A stretch of 64,000 bases of DNA from Aphanomyces cochlioides (GCA_019828595.1 JAHQRK010000011.1:2294001-2358000); one strand, 5' to 3'. Counted from the stretch's first letter, positions 1 to 9,657 are shown. The notes: a model not told the origin generated them from the letters alone. Numbers and translations: made by a program.

Positions 1-1433
1 AATCGCAAAACGACCCAAAGAACGACCCGATCGTCTTGTGGCTCAATGGCGGTCCTGGCTGCTCATCCTTGGGTGGTTTCTTCACTGAACTTGGTCCTTT
101 CGTTGTCATGAGTGATTTGAGCGTCAAGCGCAACAAATACGGATGGAACCGCAAAGCCAACGTTGTGTTTTTGGAGTCTCCATCCGGTGTTGGCTTTAGT
201 CGCCCAGTGTTGAATGCTTCCAAATACAACGACGATTTTACCACCGGCCGTGCGCGAGAATTTCTCATTGAATTCTTCAAAGCTTACCCTGAACTTCAAA
301 ACCGTGACTTCTACATTACCGGTGAAAGCTACGGTGGCATGTACATTCCATTCTTGGTCCACAACCTTGTCACGACGCCTGTCCAAGGCATCAACCTCAA
401 GGGTTTTGCGATCGGTAACCCATACACTGACGAAGCGATTGACAACGCCGCATACATGGACTATTACTACTCGCACGGCTTGATTTCCATCGAAGACTAC
501 AATGCCATCCAAGCTAACTGCAACAAGACTGCTCTTGCCAAGTTTGCTGGAGTCTTCTCTGACAATACAGTCGATGATGCTTGTGCCAAAGCAGTCCATC
601 AAGGAATGAAAGACAGTGATCGAGCCAACTTCAACGGCTATTACATCTTCGGTGACGTTTGCTTGCTCAATAACGAGCAAGGCAATGTCCTTCGCTACAA
701 GAATATTCGCCCCATGCATCGAGGTAACATTGGCCCATGTGCTGACCAATTTACTGAATCCTACTTGAGACTTCCAGCCGTCCAATCTGCAATCCACATC
801 ACTGGAAACCACGTCGATTGGACTGCCTGCTCTAGCCACACCACGATCCATTACACTCGCAGCAAGTCTTCCTTGCCATTGTACCCAACGATTTTGTCGA
901 AGGGATTGAAGGCACTTATCTACTCTGGTGATGCCGATTCCGTGGTCAACTTTATCGGCACTCAACGCTGGATTACGACCGATGGCCTTAAATTAAATGT
1001 CAAGTCCAAGTGGCGTCCATGGTTTGGACCTGACAAGCAACTTGCTGGCTACACGGAGGGTTACGATGGACTTAACTTCACGACTATCAAGGGTGCTGGC
1101 CACATGGTCCCTGCTGTCCGTCCACTCCACGGTCTTTACCTCTTTGAATGCTTCATCTACGGCCCCGATGCATGCGCCAAGTTTGACTACCCAAAGGACA
1201 ATCTTGAATACTTGACCGGGGCAGATGTCGTCTACAGCTCCGACGAAGGGGACAACGACGGTGATGTTGCGTTTTCCGTTGAACCTGCTGTCAAGCCATG
1301 GCACTATGCTGTATGGTACTCGGTCTTGGTAGCAGGCACTGTGATTGCTGTTGTCGTCGTGAACCGATTGTCCAACAAACCCAAGTACCAGTCGCTCACA
1401 GACGGCGAGTCGAAGCCAATCTATACCCAGTAG
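1..1433 (+). CDS. Serine carboxypeptidase (S10), membrane-anchored, 5' end outside window
   Basis: Peptidase family S10 removes single C-terminal residues in acidic compartments. The reading frame is open from base 3, so the signal peptide and N-terminus lie upstream of the window. Visible motifs are WLNGGPGCSS near the oxyanion hole, GESYGG around the nucleophile serine, SGDADSVVNF with the acid aspartate, and KGAGHMVP with the histidine, so the catalytic triad is complete. An acidic stretch (SSDEGDNDGD) precedes one C-terminal transmembrane segment (about 23 residues) and a short tail with KYQSL, a possible tyrosine-type sorting signal. This is a type I membrane topology, as in yeast Kex1. 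It is the first of four paralogues here and converges on the next one with 292 bp between the stop codons. Single exon in the part seen. Family assignment is secure; substrate is unknown. Confidence 0.95.
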   Translation, partial: SQNDPKNDPIVLWLNGGPGCSSLGGFFTELGPFVVMSDLSVKRNKYGWNRKANVVFLESPSGVGFSRPVLNASKYNDDFTTGRAREFLIEFFKAYPELQNRDFYITGESYGGMYIPFLVHNLVTTPVQGINLKGFAIGNPYTDEAIDNAAYMDYYYSHGLISIEDYNAIQANCNKTALAKFAGVFSDNTVDDACAKAVHQGMKDSDRANFNGYYIFGDVCLLNNEQGNVLRYKNIRPMHRGNIGPCADQFTESYLRLPAVQSAIHITGNHVDWTACSSHTTIHYTRSKSSLPLYPTILSKGLKALIYSGDADSVVNFIGTQRWITTDGLKLNVKSKWRPWFGPDKQLAGYTEGYDGLNFTTIKGAGHMVPAVRPLHGLYLFECFIYGPDACAKFDYPKDNLEYLTGADVVYSSDEGDNDGDVAFSVEPAVKPWHYAVWYSVLVAGTVIAVVVVNRLSNKPKYQSLTDGESKPIYTQ

Positions 1434-1725
1434 ACATAATTCACTGAACGAGAGAACTTTTATTGATGTCCTCAGAATTCCGTGGAACTTCTGCGGCCTC
1501 TCCAACTGCATAGGGCTGTGACCAGATACCGATTCGTGTAAAATACTGTAGTTCAAGGGGTAGGACAGCCTTTCCGAGGTCGGAAAAGTGTGGCGTTTTG
1601 CAAATACTTCGAAGTGAAGTAGACAACGAAAACGATTGAGATCAAATTCTAAATTTTGATTGGCTTATTTTGTAACGACCATTAAAATTGGCCAATCAGA
1701 ACAGTTTATCTTAGATGGGCTGCTT

Positions 1726-3345
1726 TTAATCCTTGTTGAGTAGTGGAGCGTAGCCACTGCGCTTCTTCCACTGAATCCACACAAATCCAACGACAGCACC
1801 GACAGCGACAATGGTAAGAACAATCGCGATTGCCCACCCATTCGACCAAATGGACGAATTTGAAGTGGTTTTGTCGTCATCGTCGTCACCAGCTGCCGTC
1901 AAATCTTCGCCACTCAAATATTCGAGGTTATCCTTCGGGTAGTCAAATGTTGCGCAGAGCTCTTTGCCGTACAAGAAGCATTCAAAGAGATAGAGGCCAT
2001 GGAGCGGACGAGTGGCAGGAACCATATGACCAGCACCTTTCACGGTCGTGAAGGTTACACCGTCGAACTTTTGGGTATAGCCAGCAAGTTGCTTGTCAGG
2101 ACCAAACCACGCCGCCCACTTTTCAACTACACGGAGACGAAGACCACGAGCACCAAGCCACCGCTCCGTGCCAATAAAATTGACAATCGAATCGGCATCA
2201 CCGCTGAAGATAAGCGTTTTCAAATCAGTTGCCAAAATGTCGGGATACAACGGCAACGACGATGTGCTTCGGTGGTAAAATCGATTCACGTCGTCATTGC
2301 AATCGGTCCAAGCAGGGGCAGTCGGATGGACATGGAGGGCTTCACGGACTTGAGGCAACTGGAGGTAAGCAGCGGTGAATTGATCCGTGCAAGGAGCATG
2401 AGGACGACGAGGCAATGCAGCGCTGTCGCGGTATTGCAAGACTCCAATTTGGTTGTTGTCTAAGAGGCAGACATCGCCATAAATGTAGTATGGGTTCAAA
2501 TGGTCTGTTTGGGCCGAAAGCACAGCTTCTTGGACAGCAGCCTCACACTCATTAGAGCACGTTACGTTGGGATCGCGGATACACGGCGAGGAGGCGTACA
2601 AACCAGCATAAATGCCGATTTTATCTTGGCACTTTGATGTCATGTCGTCGTACTGTTCAAGGGAAATCATGCCGTGGGAGTAATAGTAATCCATGTACGC
2701 ATTGCCATCAATCGTGTCGTCCGTGACGGGATTGCCAATCGCCATACCAACGAGTGTGACACCGTCCAGAGGAGTCTTGATAAGCTTATGCACGAGGTAG
2801 GGAATATACTGACCAGCATAACTTTCACCGGTCATATAAAAGTGGCGATCCTGGTACGTTGGGTACGATTTGAAGAAGAGTTTGAGAAATTCATACGCGC
2901 GATCGGCCGTTGTCAGGTCATTGTAGTCGCTCTCGTTCAAGAGTGGCGAGCTAAAACCAACACCAGCGGGCGATTCCAAGAAGAGCATGTTCGCTTTGCG
3001 ATTCCACGCATACGGATTTCGCTTCACGCTCAAATCGCTCTCGACCACAAAGGGACCCAATTCGGTAAAGAATCCACCGATGGAGGAGCACCCAGGACCG
3101 CCGTTGAGCCATAACACGAGAGGATCCAGCTCAGGATTCGTCTCGGACTCGACAAGCCAGTAAAACATCTTTTGGTTTGTGGATGGCAACACCAAGTGGC
3201 CTGCATACTGGTTGAAGTTGATGGGCTTTTCGTCATTGTAGTTGGGCAAAGATGTAATCCTATGGTCCGCCAAGACATCTTGGCTTGCCGCCCATGTCGT
3301 CGTCGTCGTCGCCAGGACGAATGCCGACGTGACCAGCTTCCACAT
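1726..3345 (-). CDS. Serine carboxypeptidase (S10), membrane-anchored
   Basis: Complete single-exon S10 peptidase of 539 aa. The open frame extends nine codons upstream only to a GTG; the ATG at 3345 opens a classical signal peptide (MWKLVTSAFVLA followed by a Thr run and an Ala-Ser site), so I chose it. Motifs are WLNGGPGCSS, GESYAGQYIP (nucleophile), SGDADSIVNF (acid) and KGAGHMVPATRP (histidine). Several Asn-X-Ser/Thr sites suit a lumenal or secreted domain. The C-terminus has an Asp run (AGDDDDDKT), a transmembrane helix (WAIAIVLTIVAVGAVVG) and the tail YAPLLNKD, in which YAPL fits a Yxx-hydrophobic sorting motif. It points toward copy 1 and away from copy 3, whose start lies 858 bp away. 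Likely an endolysosomal or vacuolar membrane carboxypeptidase; the location is inferred. Confidence 0.95.
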   Translation of the reverse strand: MWKLVTSAFVLATTTTTWAASQDVLADHRITSLPNYNDEKPINFNQYAGHLVLPSTNQKMFYWLVESETNPELDPLVLWLNGGPGCSSIGGFFTELGPFVVESDLSVKRNPYAWNRKANMLFLESPAGVGFSSPLLNESDYNDLTTADRAYEFLKLFFKSYPTYQDRHFYMTGESYAGQYIPYLVHKLIKTPLDGVTLVGMAIGNPVTDDTIDGNAYMDYYYSHGMISLEQYDDMTSKCQDKIGIYAGLYASSPCIRDPNVTCSNECEAAVQEAVLSAQTDHLNPYYIYGDVCLLDNNQIGVLQYRDSAALPRRPHAPCTDQFTAAYLQLPQVREALHVHPTAPAWTDCNDDVNRFYHRSTSSLPLYPDILATDLKTLIFSGDADSIVNFIGTERWLGARGLRLRVVEKWAAWFGPDKQLAGYTQKFDGVTFTTVKGAGHMVPATRPLHGLYLFECFLYGKELCATFDYPKDNLEYLSGEDLTAAGDDDDDKTTSNSSIWSNGWAIAIVLTIVAVGAVVGFVWIQWKKRSGYAPLLNKD

Positions 3346-4203
3346 TTTCTTCGAATGTGAGGATGCCACCACCCATCTTAAGCGGTGGCACTCTTGATAG
3401 GCAACTCAGAACCTCCAGTTTCGAAAAACCAGCTGGCGACAGAGGATTAAACCGCGTTTTAGCATGCGAAGGCTTGCGACTTCCATTTTCTCGCTCGAGT
3501 TCATGCGTTGGTTCTCATCGCATACGTCGGCAGTCTCTCCTCGCTTTAGGGACAGGATCAACCTGCCTCGTTGGGGGTTACGACCGCTGCAGTACTTGCT
3601 ATTACGTCTTGTAGCAGCAAATGACGCTGTTATAGATTGTGTAGTAAATGTCGATCTAGGATACATCTGCTCGCAGATTCTCCTCACTGGAGCGCATCAA
3701 GAGCAACCCTGCTGCGTGGCTCTCAACGGAGGTTGCTGGCGTGTTTGCACCAGTTTGTCGTGTCTTTCTGGCAGTTGCTTAATAGTTAGACGATGGGATA
3801 CTGATGGGGGAGTAATCGTTCGATTTCACGAACGCAATTGTTGCCTCGACTCCCGTTGCTGACGCTACCATCTACTTCATCGAATAATGGACCACACGGA
3901 ACAGTACACCCTGGTGTGTACTGTCGGGGGCGGCGTGCGAGACGCTGATGTGATTGTTCTGGTCGTGAAAATACGAGGGGGCTCGCTTCAAGATGGCCTA
4001 AGGGGGGTCGATTCAAAGTCTGCTGCCTTAGGGGCGGAGCTGGTCGAGTTTCAAGTGTCTCAAACGATTCACTGACGTGGCTCGAGGGCGAGATCCAAGC
4101 TTGATGTGGTCACTTGACATCGTTCAAACGAACGACTTTGACGTGGCATAAAGACCGTTTTTTAAAACATCGCATCAACGCAGCAAGTTTGACTTTTGCC
4201 ACA
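3346..4203. other. Divergent intergenic region between two S10 genes
   Basis: 858 bp separating the start codons of two oppositely oriented carboxypeptidase genes, so it should hold both promoters. Open frames exist here (for example 3464-3862 on + and 3406-3687 on -) but they overlap each other, lack recognisable domains and look spurious. A perfect 9-bp inverted repeat with a 6-nt loop (arms ACAGTACAC and GTGTACTGT) lies at 3900-3923. I see no clear RNA gene. A T-rich and AAAA-rich stretch lies at about 4155-4170, shortly before the ATG at 4204. Confidence 0.6.
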
Positions 4204-5766
4204 ATGGCAACGCATCTCGTCTGGTTGGCATTGGCAGCCGCCTCAGCCATAGTGGCCGCGGTCGATCACCAGATTCACACGCTCCCTGGATACGCCGACA
4301 AACGCTCCATTGCCTTTAACCAATATGCAGGCCATCTTGCGCTTCGCAGCAACGGCCAGAAAATGTTTTACTGGTTGATTGAGTCGGAAAATGACCCGAC
4401 GAACGATCCACTCGTGTTATGGCTCAATGGCGGTCCTGGTTGCTCGTCCCTGGGTGGTTTCTTTACCGAACTTGGTCCATTTGTTGTCCAGAGTGATTTG
4501 AGTGTCAAGCGCAACAAGTATGCATGGAACCGCAAGGCCAATATGGTATTTCTGGAATCACCCGCCGGTGTTGGATTCAGCGAACCTGTGCTTCCCGACA
4601 ACGAATACAACGACGACACGACTGCCACCCGCACGCGCGAATTTCTTGAGCAGTTCTTGCTGGCCTATCCTGCTTATCAACACCGTCCTCTCTTCATCAC
4701 GGGGGAAAGCTATGCCGGTCGGTATATTCCGTTTTTATTGACCAAGTTGATTGAAGCGCCGCTTGAGACGGCCAATCTGCGAGGATTTGCCATTGGAAAC
4801 CCATCGACCAACTACATTATTGACCACAATGCGTATGTGGACTACTACTACTCGCATGGTTTGCTGTCGATGGAAAACTACGATGCTGTCAAGAGTGCAT
4901 GTGGCCATGACGTCGGTCGCTGTGTCATTTCCCCCGTGAATTGCACTGATGCTTGTGAAAATGCGCTCCAAGAAGGCATACTGGCCATAAATGAGACGGC
5001 GCTGAACCCTTACTACATCTATGGTGACGTCTGCTTGCTCAACAATTCCCAAGCGTATCATCTCAAGTACCGTCATCTGCGTCCATTGAGTCGTGGTCGC
5101 GTTGGCCCTTGCACGGACACATTTACTCAACAATACCTTCGTCTGCCGGCCGTCCTGGAAGCCCTCCATGTCACGAACAACCCGTCGTGGACGAGCTGCA
5201 ACGATGCGGTGTCGAGCGTCTACCACAAGAGTGATTCGTCGATGGAGTTGTACCGAAAAATTCTCTCGAAGGGCCTCCAAGCACTGATTTATTCTGGAGA
5301 TGCCGACATGGTGGTCAATTTCCTTGGCACACAGCGTTGGATTTCACGAGATGGGCTCAAACTGAGGATCAAGACGAAATGGCATGCTTGGTTTGGCCCT
5401 GACAAGCAACTCGCCGGCTACACTGAAGAATACGACGGACTCAATTTCACAACCGTCAAAGGTGCTGGCCACATGGTCCCTGCCGTTCGTCCATTGCATG
5501 CTTTGTACATGTTTGAGTGCTTTGTGTATGGCCACGACGCTTGTGCGTCATTTGACTACCCGAAGGACTCGCTAGAGTACCTCAGCGGTGAAGATGTTGT
5601 CGCGTATGACGATGACGACGACGATGATACAAAGAATTTTAGCCCGACAGGCGATCAAGTGATCGATTGGAGCTTGTATGGCATGTTTGTTGTGATTGTT
5701 TGTGTTGCAATCGCAGCGATTGCCAAGAAACAACTCGACCGCAAAAGACAATACGAAGCCTTGTAG
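4204..5766 (+). CDS. Serine carboxypeptidase (S10), membrane-anchored
   Basis: Complete single-exon S10 peptidase of 520 aa. The frame is open from an earlier ATG at 4114, but the ATG at 4204 begins a textbook signal peptide (MATHLVWLALAAASAIVAA) and is preferred. Motifs are WLNGGPGCSS, GESYAGRYIPF, SGDADMVVNF and KGAGHMVPAVRP, so the triad is intact. It is very close to copies 1 and 2 over the whole length, which indicates local duplication. An Asp run (YDDDDDDDTKNF) precedes the transmembrane helix (YGMFVVIVCVAIAAIA), and the protein ends KRQYEAL, again a Yxx-hydrophobic tail. Downstream is a 231-bp gap and then a possible tiny gene on the other strand. Confidence 0.95.
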   Translation: MATHLVWLALAAASAIVAAVDHQIHTLPGYADKRSIAFNQYAGHLALRSNGQKMFYWLIESENDPTNDPLVLWLNGGPGCSSLGGFFTELGPFVVQSDLSVKRNKYAWNRKANMVFLESPAGVGFSEPVLPDNEYNDDTTATRTREFLEQFLLAYPAYQHRPLFITGESYAGRYIPFLLTKLIEAPLETANLRGFAIGNPSTNYIIDHNAYVDYYYSHGLLSMENYDAVKSACGHDVGRCVISPVNCTDACENALQEGILAINETALNPYYIYGDVCLLNNSQAYHLKYRHLRPLSRGRVGPCTDTFTQQYLRLPAVLEALHVTNNPSWTSCNDAVSSVYHKSDSSMELYRKILSKGLQALIYSGDADMVVNFLGTQRWISRDGLKLRIKTKWHAWFGPDKQLAGYTEEYDGLNFTTVKGAGHMVPAVRPLHALYMFECFVYGHDACASFDYPKDSLEYLSGEDVVAYDDDDDDDTKNFSPTGDQVIDWSLYGMFVVIVCVAIAAIAKKQLDRKRQYEAL

Positions 5767-5997
5767 GTAGTATTGTCTGGTTGTAACCCATGAACTTGAA
5801 ATTCATGAATCGCTACGAGTGGTCAAAGCCTTATTAAAGAAAAAATGAACGATATTGACATTCGTTTGCACAGCAGATAAGCCACACAGTCCATGAGCTC
5901 AGTACTGCTTGGTAAGTGTCTGTGAACCTCCGAAAAGATTGACATGGGCTTGGCGATATGGAGGTCGCGACCACATGACAGATCGAGTCGTGTTTCC

Positions 5998-6235
5998 TCA
6001 GCCTACATAAGAGTTGCCAAGCACTTGTGCTACAACGGTCGTCATGTCCTCAGGATTACATTGCGTCATAGCGATACACCTGGAAGAAAACGGATAATGT
6101 AAATAGAAATCGATGAGACTTTATTGCCAGTGCGACAAAGTTTCTGTCAATGCCAGTAAATCCCACGAAGTTTGTTGGTCCCTTAAATTTGAGCAAGCCA
6201 TTGACTTTGGACGAATTTTCGGCGGTTTGCGCCAT
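5998..6235 (-). CDS. Candidate 65-aa two-exon gene, function unknown
   Basis: An ATG at 6235 opens a frame that reads MAQTAENSSKVNG..., and a 40-nt intron (6080-6119, GTCTCA...TTCCAG with a pyrimidine-rich end) joins it in phase to 5998-6079, which ends ...AQVLGNSYVG and a TGA. The spliced length is 198 nt, a whole number of codons, and the intron length matches the well-supported introns of the window. I do not recognise the protein: no signal peptide, membrane segment or known motif. It lies between the third carboxypeptidase and the transposon, tail to tail with the former. The donor is weak (GTCTCA rather than GTA), so this remains a candidate. The alternative is non-coding intergenic DNA. 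Confidence 0.35.
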
Positions 6236-6355
6236 GGTCGATTCAAGATTTGTCGATCGTGTTGTCCGATATCCCAGTTAACAAGTTATTAATACCTGAA
6301 TCTCACAGGGATAACGGGAAATGATTGGTCATAATTTAAACTTTAATACATAATA

Positions 6356-6377
6356 CTGTAAAATCTCTAATAATGGC
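6356..6377 (+). repeat. Left terminal inverted repeat of the pogo-like element
   Basis: 22 bp starting CTGTAAAATC and ending AATAATGGC. It is the exact reverse complement of 7880-7901. The TA dinucleotide immediately outside (6354-6355) is the target-site duplication. Confidence 0.95.
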
Positions 6378-6521
6378 AGGGGGCTACTAAAAATAGTAGC
6401 CTCCCTGAGGGGGGGCCACTATTAGAAAACCCTCAAAATATTATATTTACAAAAAGGGTGATATATTTAGTTTGATAGGTATTAAGAATCACAAGCAACA
6501 CGAGTCATTTCTCGAAAGGCG

Positions 6522-7781
6522 ATGAAGCAGTCGTTCCCCACCAAGACGAAGATACAGGCAGTGAAGTATGCTCAGCAGCATACTGTTGCAGCTGCATCAA
6601 GGAAGTTCAAGGTCGACGCAGCGTGCATAAGACGTTGGCGGAAGCAGCTTTCTCGTCTCAGTGAAGCGAAGAGTGGATCGAAGCGAATGACAGGCGGCGG
6701 AAGAAAGCTCACAAGCGACCAACACGACGGCATTGTCTTCGAGCGCATTCTCTATGGACGGTCAATGAATTTTCGTGTTACTCGCTCACCAATCGTTCAA
6801 TGGGGAAAAGAGCTCGCAGATGAGCTTGACGTGCCACTTGTTTGCTCGGATGGATGGCTTGAGAAGTACTTGCGACGCCACGACCTTGTATTGAGAAAAG
6901 GAACGCGCAAGCCTATTCTCTCCCCTGAAGAAATTGTGAATCGTGGTGTTGCGTTCATTCAGCAAGTACGTCGCGTTGTTCGTGAGAACCAAGTTCCTCT
7001 GGACAATATCTACAACATTGATGAGAGTGCGGTCTTCATGGACCATGACAACCAAAGCACAATTGACATTTGCGGCGCACGAGATGTTCCTATCAAGTCA
7101 TTTGGTTTTGATAAGTCCCGTATAACTGCTGTATTTACTGCAAGTGCTACAGGAAGAAAGCTGAAGCCATGTCTCCTTTTGAAACCAACAAGTAAAACTC
7201 CCCATGGTTGTCACACCAAGCACAATTTGATCCATTGCTATGTTCAAAATGCTTGCATGAACTCGCGTTCTTTTGTGGATTTCATATCGTTCAACTTTGC
7301 TTTCCACCCTCGCCCTCTTTTGCTTGTCTTTGACAGTGCAAAGTGTCATATCAGTCGTGAGGTAAAGTTGTTCCTGCATCAGCAGGATATTCTCTTTGTT
7401 GTGGCCCCAGGGGGAATGACTCCATTCCTCCAACCTGCAGATGTGAGTTGGTTCAAGCCATTGAAAACTGCGCTTGCTCATCAAATTGACAACTGGAAGC
7501 GTTGTGGACCCTTTGAATCTACTCGCGGGGAGCGCATCAAGGCACCATCGTCAGATGTGTTTGGTCCTTGGGTCGCTGAAGCCTGGTCGAAAGTGACTTC
7601 TGCTGTTATCAAGAGAAGTTTTACCAAATGCGTGCTAGGGAACGACAAGGAATTGCTGCTGTCGAGCCATCCTGCCTATGGCGAGCAGTTTATTTCAGCT
7701 TTGGGCAGTATTGTCGATCCCACAGGTGACTTCGACGACTTGATCGACGAATTCGACGACCTTCTTGTTGTTGATGAGTAG
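6522..7781 (+). CDS. pogo-like DDE transposase
   Basis: Catalyses cut-and-paste transposition of the surrounding element. The 419-aa protein opens with a helix-turn-helix of the psq/CENP-B type (KTKIQAVKYAQQHTV, then CIRRWRKQL), followed by a second DNA-binding part of CENP-B box type (residues about 65-130, SDGWLEKYLRRHDL). The DDE_1 catalytic core follows: first Asp in YNIDESAVFMD, second in LLVFDSAKCH and third in FLQPADVSWFK. The last two are 35 residues apart, a spacing known in pogo/Fot-like families. The frame has no stop or frameshift. It ends with an acidic tail (DFDDLIDEFDDLLVVDE). The ATG at 6522 is the first in frame after the left repeat. No host domain is fused. Confidence 0.92.
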   Translation: MKQSFPTKTKIQAVKYAQQHTVAAASRKFKVDAACIRRWRKQLSRLSEAKSGSKRMTGGGRKLTSDQHDGIVFERILYGRSMNFRVTRSPIVQWGKELADELDVPLVCSDGWLEKYLRRHDLVLRKGTRKPILSPEEIVNRGVAFIQQVRRVVRENQVPLDNIYNIDESAVFMDHDNQSTIDICGARDVPIKSFGFDKSRITAVFTASATGRKLKPCLLLKPTSKTPHGCHTKHNLIHCYVQNACMNSRSFVDFISFNFAFHPRPLLLVFDSAKCHISREVKLFLHQQDILFVVAPGGMTPFLQPADVSWFKPLKTALAHQIDNWKRCGPFESTRGERIKAPSSDVFGPWVAEAWSKVTSAVIKRSFTKCVLGNDKELLLSSHPAYGEQFISALGSIVDPTGDFDDLIDEFDDLLVVDE

Positions 7782-7879
7782 ACACTCCATAAATGAATGC
7801 TTACTCATTTTGATCGAAATTTAAAGATATTGAAATATAGGGTGAAGCGGAACATGTGGAGGCCACAATTGGAGAGGAG

Positions 7880-7901
7880 GCCATTATTAGAGATTTTACA
7901 G
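7880..7901 (-). repeat. Right terminal inverted repeat of the pogo-like element
   Basis: 22 bp, the exact reverse complement of 6356-6377, followed by the TA duplication at 7902-7903. The host sequence resumes 123 bp before the start codon of the fourth carboxypeptidase. Confidence 0.95.
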
Positions 7902-8026
7902 TAGTCAAACTGGATTGGATTAAATTAGAAGTGCAGCACTTCAACCTGAAGTCGATATACGAATATGCTATCCGGAATATTGAAGCTTTGGGCGTCATTT
8001 TGGAAATCATTTTGGAAATCACAAAC

Positions 8027-9656
8027 ATGCAGTGGCGGTGGTTTGGAGCGATCTTTGCGGCATTCGCAGTATATGCTGACGTCCCGACGAAGGCAATGCA
8101 CAAAAATGCTCATCGAATTACAGCGCTGCCTAACTACAATGACAAGCATCCGATTGATTTTGAACAATACGCAGGTCGAATGGCGCTTCCAACCGCACAA
8201 GTCGAGCTCTTTTACTGGCTTGTCCACTCGGAAAACGATCCCAAGAACGATCCCTTGGTGTTGTGGCTCAATGGAGGCCCTGGTTGCTCATCGCTTGCTG
8301 GTTTGTTTACAGAATTGGGCCCATTTGTCGTCGAAGGAGATCTGAGTGTGAAGAGAAACAAATATGCATGGAATCGTAAGACGAATATGGTGTTTCTGGA
8401 ATCGCCAGCAGGAGTTGGGTTTTCAAAACCGCTTCTCGACAGCAGCCAGTACAACGAAGAATTCACGACCGACAGAGCTTACGAATTTCTCGAACTTTTC
8501 TTTGAGCACTATCCAATGTATCACAATCGACCGTTCTATATAATGGGCGAAAGCTATGCTGGACGATACATTCCATTTCTCGTGCATAAACTTGTCACAG
8601 CTCCCATCAAGAATGTGACGCTCGCTGGCTTTTCGATTGGCAACCCAGCTACGGACGACAAAGTTGATGGCAACGCTCTCATGGATTTTTACTATACTCA
8701 TGCCCTGATTTCCCGTCAAAATTACCAACGTACGACGACTTACTGCGTTGGTGAAGAGATCCGTAATTGCTTGAGCTCAGCCGAGCGAAAGTGTTCGAAG
8801 GAGTGTGCGGATGCTCTACATGCCGGCATTGTGCAAGTGGACAAGCAAGCACTCAACCCGTACAACATTTATGGCGACGTATGTTTACTTGAAAATGGTC
8901 AAGCCAAGGCCTTGCACTACACACTGCACGAAAGCTCCATTCTTCCACGAGGCGACATTGGCCCCTGTCAAGACGTGTTTACTAGAGCATACTTGCAGCT
9001 CAATTCTGTACAGAAAGCCCTGCATGTTCAAGGCGATCACATCTTGTGGAATGACTGCAATCACAATGTCACTCGAATGTATTCACGTAGCCGATCGGCG
9101 CTTCAGTTGTATCCTCGAATTTTGTCAGCTGGTAAGCCAAGGCAGGTTTCAAGCATGTTATGATGTGCATGTAGGTCTCAAAGCGCTTATTTACAGCGGT
9201 GATGCCGATTCGGTCGTTAATTTTATCGGCACTGAACGGTGGATCACTGATGAAGGAGTAAATTTGACCCTTCTTGACGACTGGAAAGCGTGGTTTGGAC
9301 CTGATAAGCAGCTTGCAGGGTATAGCCAAGTATACACAAATTTGACATTCAAGACAGTCAAGGGAGCAGGGCATATGGTTGCAGCTGTGCGTCCTCTTCA
9401 CGCGCTTTACATGTTTGAATGCTTTATATTTGGCGATGACACTTGCTCGTCTTTTATGTACCCTTCTGATAGCCTTGAATTACTCAGCGGCGAGACAAAT
9501 CCAATCGGAGCAAGCTCTGTCAACCTGACCGTGAGGGCAACGACGCACGTTGGATCAGCTACAATTGTCGTCATTGCTGTTGGTTTAGTCGGCGCTGCCG
9601 TGGCTACTGTTCATCATTACCGCCATCGCCGGGCCAAGTACACCCGATTGTTGTAA
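8027..9656 (+). CDS. Serine carboxypeptidase (S10), membrane-anchored, one intron
   Basis: Fourth S10 paralogue. The frame is open from inside the transposon end, but the ATG at 8027 starts a signal peptide (MQWRWFGAIFAAFAVYA). Motifs are WLNGGPGCSS, GESYAGRYIPF, SGDADSVVNF and KGAGHMVAAVRP; the proline that follows HMV in the other three copies is alanine here. One intron of 43 nt (9132-9174, GTAAGC...TGTAG) interrupts the gene between LSA and GLKAL; the paralogues are continuous at this site, which confirms the splice. C-terminal transmembrane helix (IVVIAVGLVGAAVATV) and tail AKYTRLL with a Yxx-hydrophobic motif. The stop codon (9654-9656) lies 1 bp from that of the convergent FANCA gene. 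The transposon sits in its 5' region, so expression may be altered. Confidence 0.93.
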
Positions 9657-9657
9657 T

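Larger units (their letters stand above)
6356..7901 (+). mobile_element. pogo/Tigger-like Tc1-mariner superfamily DNA transposon, apparently intact
   Basis: A 1546-bp element bounded by perfect 22-bp terminal inverted repeats (6356-6377 and 7880-7901, outer end CTGTAAAATC) and flanked on both sides by TA (6354-6355 and 7902-7903), the target duplication of this superfamily. It contains one uninterrupted transposase gene of 419 codons. A 20-nt perfect hairpin (GGCTACTA, 4-nt loop, TAGTAGCC) lies just inside the left repeat at about 6380-6400. Identical repeats plus an intact gene suggest recent activity. The element sits 125 bp before the ATG of the fourth carboxypeptidase, inside its presumed promoter or 5' leader. 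Confidence 0.93.

Noticed and set aside
63..965. A 300-codon open frame on the - strand opposite the first carboxypeptidase
   Set aside because: Shadow of the S10 gene caused by codon bias; similar antisense frames recur over the other S10 copies, and they contain no domain.
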